A stretch of DNA of 64,000 nucleotides. It comes from Apostichopus japonicus (taxonomy: Eukaryota > Echinodermata > Holothuroidea > Aspidochirotida > Stichopodidae). The notes under the pieces are model-generated. The model saw nothing but the letters and a program-made list of their open reading frames with translations, did no database searches and had not been told where the DNA came from. The stretch lies in contig NC_092577.1 in the NCBI RefSeq assembly GCF_037975245.1, positions 33,314,398 to 33,378,397 on the forward strand, in the 5' to 3' direction. Below, piece by piece: positions 29,604 through 42,629 of this stretch. Position 1 is the stretch's first letter, and each line of letters begins with the position of its first letter. A program made the translations under genes and the position numbers.

Positions 29604-31108
29604 ATAGTCAGTAGTCGCGTTCAAAGGTAAATAGAATACGGGCAGGGAGGGGTGTTTTGGCCTGCCAGATTAGCGACTTGATTGAGGTGTTAGAGGTACC
29701 AATTTCTTCTCGGTCACGAAAGTTAAAGAGCTTGCGTCAAATGTGTCCATTGTTTTTAGGTTCCAGTTGGATTATTGAGCCAGCCAGTAGTAACTTATAC
29801 CTCAGCCTGCCTAGAATATGGGGGGGGGGTGGGGGTGATTTTGGACTAACTTCTTCAGTCCTGCTTTTATCTGATAAGCTTGTTCTGTTTCTGATATCAT
29901 TTCCATTTTCGATATTGTTGTCAAGTTAGCAAGCTGTGGTGGTTGTAATTTGAAGGTGACATAAACCCATAAACTGCTTCTGCTGGATATATTTTGTATT
30001 ATAATATGGTTCAACAGAATAGTCATATTTTTTCTTTTTAATTGCCCGACTGCTTTGAGGAATTGTGTTTGTTGGTGTGTTTGTCACATTGTCTTATAGA
30101 AGCTAATTCAAAATATACTTTTTTTGTGGTTTCGCTACAATTATTCAAAGTTATAACCATATCAAATGCAAAGTGTGCCAAATGTTTCTATTTTTGTAAT
30201 GTTATTTTGCATCCCTTTTTTTCTATTTAATATATCCTTCTTTTGTAACTGCAAAGATGTGAAAATGTCTATGCACTGCATTAATGACTTTCTATAAGCT
30301 ACAGTATTTTGTCCATGTTCAGTGCAGTAAAATAGAGTGAATCTTTAAACACAAAATTAATGAATATTCGATCACAAAATTAATGAATATTACATCATAA
30401 ATTTTCATAAATATTCATACATGCCAGCATAAGTCATAAATAATGTATGTTGCTCCATTTCCATTAGAGTTTTTAACTACTTAATATTGTTGGATATTTA
30501 TATATTTCTTTTTACAATTGTACATTTCGAGACATTTATTTCCCATATGTGCTACCATAGGTCTTTTATTTATTTGCTTTGTAAGATTTAATTTATGGAG
30601 TACACAAGGATGCAACTATATATTTTGGGGGGGGGGTGGGTGGGGGGTTGTCCATGAGGGAGGGGGACTTGTTTTGCTACTGGAAGTTGTATTTTGTCAC
30701 TGATTCTTATGGAAATGTTGAGTTGTCTTGAAAATGATAATATTGTCAAATAAATGAATGTGAATAATTTTCAACAAAAATATAATAAAAAACAATATGA
30801 ATTGATACGATCCAATAATTTATTCTTTAATCCCTGCAATTTGTTGAACATCTATTCTATGTCAGATTATTTCCATTTTATTTGAGCAAATTTCTATTCA
30901 ATTTAATACTTTTGAATTAACATTTTTAACAATTTTAAAGGTTTTCGAATATTCTTCCTCAATCTGAGATTATCTTACACTTTGTTTTGGAACTTGTGCT
31001 TTTATATTTTAATTATTTTTATTAGTTTTCATATTCTATTTATTGGTTTATTTATTGTTGTTTTACACATGTCTTCTCATGTCTTAGTCTGGATAATTGC
31101 CTTTAGAG
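29604..31108. other. Intergenic region downstream of PHTF
   Basis: AT-rich, with poly-G runs at about 29820 and 30629. No supported gene; possibly long 3' UTR of PHTF in its first part. Confidence 0.4.
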
Positions 31109-31432
31109 AAGGGGTTCCCTAACTGGAGTGCATGAACCCCCAGGGGGTGCGTGAGTCCATCTCAGGGCATTCGTGAGACATTTTTGAAAGTCAAAACTAG
31201 AGTACTTTTTGTTGAACTGAAATCTGATATATCATATAATTTAGTAATGTACAAAAGTCGTACCTATCGTCAAACTCTACAATATTAGACTATGAACTTG
31301 ATCTTTTACGAAGCACTGTTATGCATATTATAGTATAATAATGACTCAGATCGTGTCTCAAAAAGTTGGGGGTTCGTGGACAACTCTGACATCCACAGGG
31401 GTTTGTGGGGGGATAAATTTAGGGAAACCCTG
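31109..31432. mobile_element. hAT-like MITE, 324 bp
   Basis: Ends AAGGGGTTCCCTAACT and (reverse complement) CAGGGTTTCCCTAAAT, about 16 bp with three mismatches. Flanks CTTTAGAG (31101-31108) and CTTTAAAG (31433-31440) form an 8-bp target duplication with one mismatch. The mismatches suggest an older insertion than those in the NAT intron. Confidence 0.75.
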
Positions 31433-31440
31433 CTTTAAAG

Positions 31441-32182
31441 GGAACAATTACATTTTTGTTTAATGTGTGACCTTCATCTGACTTTGTAGAATATTTCGTA
31501 TCAATACTGACAACCCCATTAAGTGTGAAGAAGTCGTTAGTTACTGTGTAATTGTGATAGCCTTCAAAAGCAGGTACTGCAACTGCTGCTGAATCGATGA
31601 ACTCTGATGGTCCAATTTTCAATTTTTTGTTTGTTTGCCCTCCTTGCTCAAAGGAATATGAAATAAGAAAACAACATACCAGAGTTAACAAGAACAATAA
31701 ATATGTGAACCATAGTAGATTTTTCAAGTTATGAGAGACAACGAAACAATTGAGAAATTATTGTCCGTTGTTGAATAGTATCGAATTTCTAAGTAACAAA
31801 TCCCATACATTAATATATAATCTTCTGATTATTTTTTAATATGAAGAGAGAATATTGTTAATTTTTAAGCAATTTATTGCTTTTCAAAGTCATTCCTTTG
31901 TCAAAGTGACATTCAACTAATAAAATACCAACTGTTCACAAAATGAAACTTTTGTTGAGAAGAATTTTTTTTTTAGAATTATATATTCCCTTTTGCAGAA
32001 TGCATTCAAAAGTTTATTACATTTGAGTAATGTTTAGAGGGAACAATAATCACCAATTGACTTGTGTCATTTTCTTAAGACATTCTACATACTCTTCTTC
32101 TCTCTTAAGGCCTGCAACCTCTTCCACCTGTTCCTATCTTCGTCATCCCTTCTCCTGTCTCACTAAATTACCCTTCTTTCTC
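31441..32182. other. Intergenic region between MITEs
   Basis: AT-rich. A 102-codon minus-strand reading frame (31419-31727) with a hydrophobic start lies here, but its last codons are inside the MITE and I do not accept it as a gene. Confidence 0.4.
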
Positions 32183-32346
32183 CAGGGATGAGCCTGGGTT
32201 AAAAAATAATTCACGGAACTTTGCAAAAATTGCGGTATAGGCTCCAGTTTGAGGAAAGCTACAGTGTGTTAGGATAATAGTTTTGTCCCCGAGGTAGAAA
32301 AGAAATCACAGATATTCCGAGAATTCGCGGAAAAAGCTCATGCCTG
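32183..32346 (-). mobile_element. MITE (CAGGCATGAG family), complete copy
   Basis: Bounded by CAGGGATGAGCCTGGG and, at the other side, GCTCATGCCTG. TTTCTC directly precedes and follows the element and may be a 6-bp target duplication. The interior has TTCCGAGAATTCGCGGAA, a near palindrome, and GCGGTATAGGCTCC. Confidence 0.75.
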
Positions 32347-32539
32347 TTTCTCACAGTGTTCATCCCTGGTTAAATCCGTGGCATCCACCCTAGGTCTTGA
32401 TATTTATCCTTTCGAACTCTTCATCTCTGCCGAGGCCTGGAAACATTTACCCTCCTAATTTCCTCCACCACCTTTGCCAGCCTTCTCCATCCCTTCATCC
32501 TGTCTCAGTGATCCCTTCTCCTACCTCTCCAAATTTACC

Positions 32540-32975
32540 CTTCTTCTTCCACCCAATTGTTCATCCCAGAGTACACCAGGGGCACTGCCGCACCATATCC
32601 ATCCTTCCTCACTTTCCTCTTCTCCTCTCATCTAGCTCTAGGAACCCTCACAATTTTACCTCTTTCCACCACCACCTCTGCCTCTCTTCTTCATCCCTTC
32701 TCCATCCCCTCCAAATTTACCCTTCTTCTTCCACCCACTGTTCATCCCAGAGTACACCAGGGGCACTGCCACACCATATCCATCCTTCCTCACTTTCCTC
32801 TTCTCCTCTCATCTAGCTCTAGGAACCCTCACAATTTTACCTCTTTCCACCACCACCTCTGCCTCTCTTCTTCATCCCTTCTCCATCCCCTCCAAATTTA
32901 CCCTTCTTCTTCCACCCACTGTTCATCCCAGAGTACACCAGGGGCACTGCTGCACCATATCGGTCCTTCCTCACT
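32540..32975 (-). repeat. 181-bp tandem repeat made of the DDX54 C-terminal coding segment
   Basis: TTCATCCCAGAGTACACCAG starts at 32560, 32741 and 32922, a constant step of 181 bp. The copy nearest DDX54 encodes its last residues (minus strand ...[20 protein letters not shown]... to the stop at 32837). The copies further left are nearly identical and lie after that stop. Because 181 is not a multiple of three, each copy shifts frame. Ser/His-rich plus-strand frames here are by-products. Confidence 0.9.
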
Positions 32976-35900
32976 TTCCTCTTCTTGCCACCGATCTTTT
33001 TGTCTTTCTTGGGCTGGTTTTTACTTCTATTGTTCTCCATCTTCTTCCTTCCTTTCAGTATGACCTCGTTCGTCCGCACCTCATCGACCACTTCACCGCT
33101 GCCTTTCTCTACCCCCTTCTTGTGCCTGTAGCGGGACCTGAAACCTGACGACCTCACCCCTGGTAGATGAGAAAGTCGAAAAATGAAAACAAGGACTGAT
33201 TAGTTAATAAGTACAGCTAGCTGTCTTTGCTCTTTAACCATAACTTCTTCTTGAGGAATACAGGCATACATTTCTAGGAATATTATCCCCATACTGCCTG
33301 TATGAATTATTAACGATTGGTGACAATTTACAAAACTTAGAGAATTAACATTGACAATATAAAGTCATGAAGTGAAACTGAAGCTGTACAACTTACAGCC
33401 CGTGATACCCACCCGAGCCTCACATTAATAAATATATCCCCTCATCTCCTCAAAACTCACCGCTTTTTCTGTAATCGTCCTCTGCATCCTCCCCTTTTGT
33501 CGTAAACTCGTTGGCCAGGTTGTCAAAGTTCACGCCCTCCTCCTTGGACCGCTCCAGCCAGTCCTGATAGATGTGCTTCTTGTACGAAGACGAGATGTAA
33601 GTGCCGCTCTCCGTTTTGATCTTCTTCATCTTCTCTTTTCCTCCAGAGCCCACGAATCGTTTCCGTTTACGGTCCCATTTCGTCTTCTGCTGATTCTTGT
33701 GCATCAGCCGACTCTCGTCTTGAGTCATCTCCAGGACGTCTTCCGAAGCTTGCTGTTCAAACGAGTTCACACCGAGTCTGAGAAGAAAAATGAGGAAGAA
33801 ATGCAGGTTTTACTCCTTACCTTCACAGTTTACATTCCGATTTGTACTATATTGAATTATCATATTTAACCAATGTGTAATTCTCTGCTTTATGATATAG
33901 TTTCCTGACTCTTTGACATATCATCCCAGTTCCTAATCTTTTATCCTTTTACGCTACAGGTTTTTATCAGGCATGAGTTTTTCCGCGAATTCGCGGAATA
34001 TTCTACCTCGGGACAAAAATTATTATCCTATCACACTGTAGCATATGCAAACTGGAGCCTATACCGCAACTTTTGCAAAGTTCCGCGATTTTTTTTTTTA
34101 CCCCAGGCTCATCCCTGTTTCATGATCTTTGAAAAGCAGAACCGACATCACAGACGTTATGTCACATCGTCGGTCTTTTTTCTTACCCCATCTCGGTCCG
34201 ATGGTCAGGTGCTACGTGGGGGATGTAGAATTCCTCGTCCTTGTGCGAACTGTTAAACAGCTGTTTTCCACTCTTGGTGAGCGTGAAGCCGCTCCGTCCT
34301 GCCCCCTTGCCTGGTTCCGCGACTTTAGAGAATAGCTCCTTTAGGAAGCAGTGGAACAAAAATGAGATTAGAAGAAATCATAACAGCTTCTCAGTCAACT
34401 AACGGATTACTTCAACAAATCATTCGGTTGTTAAGAAGTTGCAAGCATGCATCCACTCTGTTGATTAAATTTTTGCATAGAAGCTTTGACAGTCTATCAA
34501 GAAGGGAGCGGCAGTTGAAGGCATCCTTCTGGATATTTAGCAATATACCAAATCATGAAGATAGTCATGGTTGAGATAGCAAAAGAAAAATGACAACCTC
34601 CACACGCTTCCCCCTCTTTGCCCCCTGCCCCCCCCCACCCTCACATTCCTTTAGAATGAGATCAAATGTAGTAGTATCTTACCTCTGCGTTGGTGCTTAA
34701 GTCTGAGATGTGCCTTACGGGCATCTTATCTGCCTCTTCTTCTCTCTCCTCAGCTGTCTGTCTTGCCTTTTCGATGTACTTGCCATGTTTCTGTCTCTTG
34801 CTCAACATCACAGACTTCGAGGTGGTTTTAGTTGTTGAGTTGATCTCAAATATTGTCTGTGGTGAAAACAAGGTAATACAACTATTGCATTTACACCAGT
34901 CAGCCAAAACTTGATGGCAGTGCCATAAAGTTGTCATGAGTGAAGAGGATGTAGGAAGGGGTTGGATATGGAACGCGAAAAGGGCAAACTTATTTCGTTG
35001 CTAAAGGTGAGGTGTGCCTCCCATGAACTAGGGACCATTGAAATCACTCAGCACATAATGGAATAGCCACTGTACTAGAGTGAAGTAGGCATAGGTGAGG
35101 TGTGCCTCCCAATAACTAGGGACCATTGAAACCACTCAGCACATAATGGAATAGCCACTGTACTAGAGTGAAGTAGGCATAGGTGAGGTGTGCCTCCCAA
35201 TAACTAGGGACCATTGAAATCACTCAGCACATAATGGAATAGCCACTGTACTAGAGTGAAGTAGGCATAGGTGAGGTGTGCCTCCCAATAACTAGGGACC
35301 ATTGAAACCACTCAGCACATAATGGAATAGCCACTGTACTAGAGTGAAGTAGGCATAGGTGAGGTGTACCTCCCATGAACTAGGGACCATTGAAACCACT
35401 CAGATTGGACCTCAATCCAACCATGGACCTCTAAGCATCAATCAGGTGGGCTTCAATATTACAATGTCTATAAAAAATTGAAATCCAAAAGAAACTGACC
35501 ACGGACCTCTAAACAGTTAGTCAGGTACTGCCATGCCTACGAAATTGTGGATCTACTAAATTCAATTAAGCGGATCTCAAACCAAACTATGGACCTAGGA
35601 TAATGCATCAGGTGGGTCTCACCACGGAATGAATAAATCAATAAAAATGGTCTCCATTCAGATATTGATGCAAGACATCTACAGGGTGGGCTTTGAGCTC
35701 ACCATGGACCTAACAAATCACTGAGATGGGTCTCCCCACAGTGTATCCACATCGCTGATCTGGAAGAGCAAACATTTCAAGCCCTCTGCCACATATAAAC
35801 TGACCGGTTATATCTGACCAGTCAAATCTGACATTAACTGACCAGTTAAATCTGTCGAAGGTAACGTAGAAACAGCATGACTTACCGAATTTGGTTTGTA

Positions 35901-38900
35901 CCTCTTCATTTGATCGATAAGATTTACTTGCGGGTTTTCTGAACTGGTGGATCCTGTCAGATAAAACAAACAAATATAATTTGATGTTAGCCCAGAATAC
36001 TGAAATATCTCAGGAAGGATTTGGTTTGTATTTTCCTTTGTATTGTCTTTTTGTTTTGTCTTTTTGTATTGTCTTTTTGTATTGTCTTTTTGTATTGTCT
36101 TTTTGTATTGTCTTTTTGTATTGTCTTTTTGTATTGTCTTTTTGTATTGTCTTTGTATTTCCTTTGTATTTGTATTGTTTTGTCCTTCTTCCTCTCTTTC
36201 TTTTTAAATACACAGTATAAATGTTATTTCATTGCGATTCTCTCACCAAATATCGGATGATGGAGTAACAGCTCCATGTTGACTTCTTTCGACCTCTTCA
36301 CGCTCGCTGTGGATGGCAGAGGTCGAGACTTTGTGTACTGTTTCATGGCGTTATCGCAGACTTTTCTGAGGCTTATGAGATCGGAGGAATGTTCGTGTTG
36401 GTGGCGGAGATGTTCCCCTTCCTCATCTATGACCTCCCGCGGACATCTTCCAATGAACCCGTCATCAGCTGACGAAATAAATTTGTGTTTTTTAACAATT
36501 TTATGGAAAATTGAAATGTCCTATTGACTGCAAACCTAGCATGATCAATATCACAGCAGGCAAATAGACACATCAATTCACCATCACATATATGTAAACA
36601 CAAGCAAGCACAGATGGATGAGGTAGGGTGGGGAAAAAAGTGGTTAATATTCAGCAACGAAAGTTCACAAACAATGGCAGGTGTAAGTATAACTGCTTCT
36701 AACAGGTGTTCAGGAAATGGATAAGCATAAAAGAGTATATGTTTTAAGAGCATGGAATGGAAAATAAGTAATGCTTCAAACAAGTGTTCCGGAAATGGAA
36801 AAGTATCAATGGGGAAAAATAATTACAAGAAACTAAATAAAAAATATTACCAATCCTCCATAAGACTCAGAATATCTTGTTCAAATGTCTGTAGGATACC
36901 ACATATATCCATATCATACACAATATAAAGTGGATCAACCCATTGATTGGTGTGCAACAAACTTTCTACAACAACAGAGGAAAACCAGTCGTAAGAACAC
37001 TACAAGTTACCTTTCTCAGAGTTTTTCTTGTAGAGCTTCAAGGGTCTCCCGAGGAAAAGATGGAGATCTATAAAGTATGGGACCTCGTCGGGACAGATCA
37101 GGGAGTAAGCCGTTCCAGTACGCCCGGCCCTAGCAACACGACCTGTGAAGGAGTGAGTTAATCCGATCAATGTTTTGGTAGAGCTCAAATTCTACACTTT
37201 ACTGTATCCATTTCTGCATACATTCAGTGTAAAATCATTCTTAAAAATGATATTCGCATGGATGCATGCAGAGCACAAGTTCTTCGAATGATCCTTTTCT
37301 GGCGAAAGGCAACTGACGTGAGAATGTGAATTCACATGATCTAGTTGAAAGACAGTCATATTTGAATTTCAATCACTCTGGTGTGAAAAATAAACAAATG
37401 GCTCAAAATTGGTTACAAAATCACGTTTTTTTTTTTACCTTTGGCTTACTTTAAAGGTACACCAATACATTTAAACATAAGTCGTCTAGTTTTATACAAG
37501 TTTACATCAATTCACCCAGTTTTATTTCTTATCTTGCATAACTGGAAGACTGAATCGACGAATCACTCACCCACTCTGTGGACGAAAAGTTTCGGTTTGC
37601 CGGGAAAGTTGTAGTTGATGACGTTGTCTAACATTGGTATATCGATACCCCTGGCTGCGATATCTGTGACCAGTAAGATATGGGTCTTCTTGCTAGCAAA
37701 CTTAGCAATGTTGATCTTTCTAGCTGCTGGATCCAATGCGCTAAAGATGAACGTGCAGCTGATGTCAAATGCTTCCAAGACCTGTAACAAAATATCAGGA
37801 AAATAACCATCTATTGAAATAAATCTCCCAAGATCTGTGCGACATAAATTCAAGTGCATAATTATTTATTTACTTGTTTTCTGTAATTATACAAGAACAG
37901 ACTGAATTTCTAAGTCGTTCCAATAAATATCAACATAACATTAAATCGTTAGCATATTCCATTACTATTGCAAGGGCCTTTTGATTCTTTGGGCAAAAAT
38001 ATTTTACTCGGCTCCCGGCAATATTGAGCGATCGTCGAAATTTTGTCCGAGAGCAAAGACAAAACGCAAATTAATTAAGGCACTGATTAGGATTTTACAA
38101 AATATGTCATTCTTATTTCAAACTTTCCCACAAAAAAAAAGTCTGTCTATATGGCACAGATTCATATGAATACACTGGGGAGTTACCGTGATTACAAGCC
38201 AAGGCACAATAAACACACAACAAACACACCACAAACACATCACAAACACACCACAAACACACCCCATGGATATCACGTCCTCACCCTCATGAAGATTTGT
38301 TGCATACCAACGGGTAGCCAACCGTGGCTCTCTGAACATTTCTAGCAGACATACCGAGGCCGAAGTAGCCAATATAACTCACACCCGGAACCTGACTTCT
38401 GGTCTGTTTCACATGAGGGATATCAAATATGAATTTGATAATATTCTTTACGAGAATAAGCCTCACCTCTCTCATATAATCTACATGATGCTTGGTTGCC
38501 AAGAACACCACGGTAAGTTCATCCGGTTGGACGACATTCTTCAAGAGATGAAGTAACACAGCCGTTTTCTCACTACTTCTGGTGTAAAAATGTGCCATCT
38601 GAAATTTGGGAAATAATGGAATATCAGAGAAATATCCATACAAACTATAAATGATTTTTATTCGACCCTTGAAGTTACGATGATTGTTCAATTGTAGATA
38701 CCATTACAATACAACTGAAGGGTTCTGGAAAAAACAATTTAGAGATGCACATTACATGTCAACAAACAATTCAACAGGCTCTTACAACATATGACTTTTG
38801 ACCTCAGTATCACTGAGACATTGTCACAGATTCATAATTTTTACCCAACCCCAAAAATGGACGCAATGGTATCACCCACTTGCAACATAACATCTCTGGA

Positions 38901-41900
38901 CGATACGCTACACTAAAGGGTTCTGGAAGAAGCAATTTAGAGATGCACATTACATGTCAACAAATAATTCAACAGGCTCTTACAACATATGACCTTTGAC
39001 CTCAGTATCACTGAGACATTGTCACAGATTCATAATTTTTACCCAACCCCAAAAATGGACATAATGGTATCACCCACTTGCAACATAACATCTCTGGACG
39101 AAATGCAAACATAATAACAATGTAGCTCTAGGGTTTTAAGAACTCTTACAACACGAAATGACCTTTGACATCGGCATCACCGAGACATTGTCATTGATTC
39201 ATTATTTTACCCAACACCAAGAATATGGGTAACAGCATCACCTATTATAAAATAACAGCCCTGTGCTATAAATGCTAACATACACCATAATATAAAATGC
39301 CGAGGGTTTTTACTATTACAGCTCACGATACCTCAGGAACAGTGACATCATTTCAACTAAGAACCATTTGAAAGTTAAGAAGTTTGAAAGTCAACTATTT
39401 ATATACCTTCAAGTCCTGACTTATTTTGTTGTCCACGTCGAGTCGTATCAGCGTCGGATCGTGAAGGCCGGCACGAGCAAACTCCACGAGAGATTTTGGG
39501 AGTGTTGCGGAAAAGAGTAATGTCTGACGATTTTCAGGGACTCTGTGCAGAATCTCTTGCATCTGCTCGGCAAAACCCATCTCAAACAATCTACATGAGT
39601 AGATGAAAGATGCAGTAAATAACGAGAGAACTTGGTTTGACGTCATTTTTATCGTTTATAAAGATCAGGAACATGACGAGATAACAAGAGAAGTTGGCTA
39701 GACATTATGATTACGGTTAAGAAAAACAAGATTCATGGATTCTAAATGGTTGTAGTATTCTGCAAGTATCATTGATTGCATTAGAGGCAGGTTAACTGTA
39801 CCAGCACACGAAAGTGTATATGATTAAATCTTCCAACTCCAAAGGTATTGCTCCACGCCCAATACCTCTGTCAGAGATGGAAGCAGAGTAAGAATACAAC
39901 AGATTAATAACCAGAGAAGCTGTGCATCTCACACTTGAGATCAGGAAAAGGCAAATGGGGAGGGATGAAAAAATTGAGAGCAGACATGGCTTCGTAAAAG
40001 TACACTCCAATCTTATTCGACTTAATCGCTGACACAGCGACGATTAAAAGCATTCCCATGATGCATCATTCGCAGCAACTAGCGAGACTCACCGATCGGC
40101 TTCGTCAAAGACTAGATATTCCACGGAGCTGAGCTTCATGTCCATTTCCATCATTACATGGACGAGTCTTCCGGGAGTGGCGATCAATATATCTGGAAAC
40201 GTATGAAGGGCGGCAAACTGTTCTTCCAAGCTATCTCCGCCAAGGATTAGCTCCGCCTTTAGTCTGCATAACTTTCCCAGCTGTGGAGGATATAAAAAGC
40301 ATCAGGCTTGAGTGTGATACCATCTTTTTCCAACCTGCATTCCACAGACGAGATCATCGTGTAACTGACTCCCTGGTGAGGGTACTCTTCTGCCACTGCT
40401 ATTACGAGGAGCAGTTGCCATGTTGGTGTTTGACAGAGAGCATTTCAGCAAGTTCGGTTGAAGTTGTTACAGCCCCAAGGCCGTTCTCTTTAGTGTCATG
40501 TTTGGTTCTGTTTGATAAAATCAAACATGCAATTACTCACCTCCTTGGTAAATTTCAAAGTCTGGATGGCCAGCTCTCTTGTCGGTGATAGAATGAGTGC
40601 CCGGCAGCCTTTGCTGTGCGACGATTTTCCGAGACGCTCCAACATGGGGATGAGGAAAGCGGCCGTTTTCCCGCTACCTGTACGAGCCATCGCCACCACA
40701 TCCTTCCCCTCCATTATGATCGGTATAGACTGAAATGGAAAAGTAAAAAATGATAAAAGTGGACATACTTGCACGGTGTAAATTATGAAAACTTTGAAAT
40801 TAACTACAGTACCAACTAGGAAGTCAGTTTTCCCCTGTTAGTTACTTTACTACCTAGAAAGTCAAATTTCTCTTGAAATCCCTTCCCTGCCAATTTCTTG
40901 ATTATATCAGACAATGTCAAGGTGTGAGACCTCATTGTACACTATATGATGAGAGGTAACATGCTTAGAGTAGAGCCTGGGAGGTAATAATGATGTGGCA
41001 GGCAAAAAACATGCCATACAGCTATATCATTAAATAATATATATGGTTCACGATCTCACCGATAGTGAGTTTCTAAGGAGCTCTTCCTTTCATAGTAATG
41101 TATTAAAAATGTATTCATCAAATATGAATCCTTTGTTTCCCTTTCAGAGTCTAGTCTTTCAATAGAACACTGCCATCGATTCTGTAAAAAAAAAGCAACA
41201 ACTTACCTTCCTCTGAATCGGAGTTGGGATCTTGTACCCCTTCTTGAGAATTCCGCCAAATACATTTCTGTTTAAACCTGCAGACAGAGAAAAACTGCCA
41301 AGTATTAGAAACCCAGTAGTAAAATGTGAGACTACAGGAGGTGTATACAGAGCCCAGATACACCACACGCTGTATACAAACTACAGTATCATTAATATAT
41401 TAAATGCCATGACTACTAATCCTTTTATTGTTTTCTAGCAAAATGGTAGAAATTGATGATTTGTGATCAATTGAATTCTATCCACTGAACATGACAGTAC
41501 ATACCGTACAGTATGTACCAACAAACCACGTGAAGTAAAGCTGGTCGTACTGATGGTAAGGCAGAAAAGGATCAGAATGAGAGAAAACTAACATTTGAGG
41601 ATAAGAATGATTGGGGGAAGGCAAGTTTTCATGCTATTATCCTTCAGCTGAACACAACTAATTATAATGTAAGGATGGATAATGGGTAGGTGTACAAGAT
41701 GGGGTTTCATCTTTGGACTGAAGGGATTAGGGTATGTGTTTGGTTTGAGTTTGACACAGGTTACAGTTTTTTGTTCAAATTTCATTTTTCCATTTTTTTT
41801 CTTACAAGTAACAGTTTGCCTTCTCTAGATGAATGTATTTTTTCTGAGTCCACCAGGGTTTCTTGAAAACTTCTTTTCATTTTGAACTTATTACTACTTG

Positions 41901-42629
41901 TTTTCTCTCTGAATTATATTTGCTACACATGGATACATAAAGAGAGTTAAAAAACAACATTGGTAGTGAAACAAAACAAATCTTTATAAATGAGATTTGA
42001 AATTGAGAATATGTCTGCTTACCCATAGACTGAAATCCTCCAGATTTTTTCTTTTTACCAGTGAATTTTTTGTCATTTGATGGTTCTGGTTCTGCATCTG
42101 ATGTGTAGCCATCTAAAGTAGGAAAACCTGTAGATATCTGGGGAAAAGGGCATAGGAGTTATAAGTTTTCTCAACAATGCAATTTGTGGTCTACAAACAA
42201 GCTGCAATTTAAATATATGCAAATAGGGTACATCCCCAAGAAGAGGCCCTTTCGTATACTGCAGACAACACTATTTATATCATGACAGATTGAGCCTCAT
42301 TAGCCTTAAAATGTTTTCATTTATAACACAGAAAACATCTGTTGTTGCTGTGATGTGAGAAACGTCGATGCAGATGTTATTTGCGGTAACGTCATCGTGT
42401 TCAGATTGATGCTATTGTAGTACTGGCGTTATTTATGCCTAAGTAAGGACAAAGTGAGGAATGAGCTGAACCTAGGCTACAGTGGACATATAACATAGGC
42501 CTAGGCTAGAAATAGGCTTGCAACGTAACTTACTCGTTTCCGTACTGGTGCTTTAGATGTACTGACTTCTTTGCCAACTGGCTTGATTTTCCTCTTCGGC
42601 TTGAATTTACTTGCCTTACGATTCACCAT
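32837..42629 (-). CDS. DDX54: DEAD-box RNA helicase DDX54 (Dbp10), complete, 15 exons
   Basis: ATP-dependent nucleolar RNA helicase of large-subunit ribosome biogenesis. Exons (high to low): 42629-42534, 42137-42023, 41277-41207, 40729-40541, 40280-40093, 39590-39407, 38598-38467, 37781-37571, 37142-37011, 36468-36247, 35953-35886, 34856-34683, 34338-34187, 33777-33461, 33159-32837. All splice sites are GT-AG, phases agree, and the sum is 2574 bp (857 aa plus stop; human about 880). Motifs in order: Q motif [11 protein letters not shown] (about 83); I ARTGSGKT (109-116); Ia PTRELA (143); TPGR (192); II DEAD (216-219); III SAT (247); [23 protein letters not shown]. The DBP10 C-terminal region follows, then a basic Lys/Arg/Gly tail. 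The start [14 protein letters not shown] is basic, fitting nucleolar targeting. Confidence 0.95.
33968..34117 (+). mobile_element. MITE (CAGGCATGAG family) in a DDX54 intron
   Basis: Runs from CAGGCATGAG to CTCATCCCTG (inverted ends with one mismatch over 10 bp), 150 bp. Interior TTTTTCCGCGAATTCGCGGA is palindromic around GAATTC. It lies between the DDX54 exons ending at 34187 and starting at 33777. No clear target duplication. Confidence 0.75.
35005..35402. repeat. 88-bp minisatellite in a DDX54 intron
   Basis: AGGTGAGGTGTGCCTCCCA recurs at 35005, 35093, 35181, 35269 and 35357, exactly 88 bp apart, about 4.5 copies with few differences. Lies in the intron 34857-35885. The near-identity indicates recent expansion or homogenisation. 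Confidence 0.95.
36040..36165. repeat. 13-bp minisatellite in a DDX54 intron
   Basis: Unit GTCTTTTTGTATT repeated about nine times. Its hydrophobic plus-strand frame ([13 protein letters not shown]) is a by-product. Located in the short intron 35954-36246. Confidence 0.9.
38195..38265. repeat. CAAACACAC simple repeat in a DDX54 intron
   Basis: Units of about 10 bases like ACAAACACACCACAAACACA on the plus strand. No other feature in the surrounding intron (37782-38466). Confidence 0.8.
38720..39260. repeat. 198-bp tandem repeat in a DDX54 intron
   Basis: GGGTTCTGGA starts at 38720 and 38918, 198 bp apart. The two full copies are nearly identical; a third, from about 39118, is diverged and partial. 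Shared blocks include TTACATGTCAACAAA, CTCAGTATCACTGAGACATT and TTACCCAACCCCAAAAATGG. It fills much of the intron 38599-39406. Confidence 0.9.

Noticed and set aside
31419-31727. 102-codon minus-strand frame with a hydrophobic N-terminus
   Set aside because: Its C-terminal codons run into the MITE at 31109-31432, there is no family likeness, and no supporting exon or splice context is seen.
32397-33063. Ser/His/Pro-rich plus-strand frames
   Set aside because: They are the antisense of the DDX54 last exon and its 181-bp tandem copies.
35005-35402. CRISPR-like regular spacing (88 bp)
   Set aside because: The whole unit repeats with no unique spacers, and the host is a eukaryote.
35981-36260. 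Hydrophobic repeat proteins ([13 protein letters not shown]) on the plus strand
   Set aside because: Produced by the 13-bp minisatellite in a DDX54 intron.
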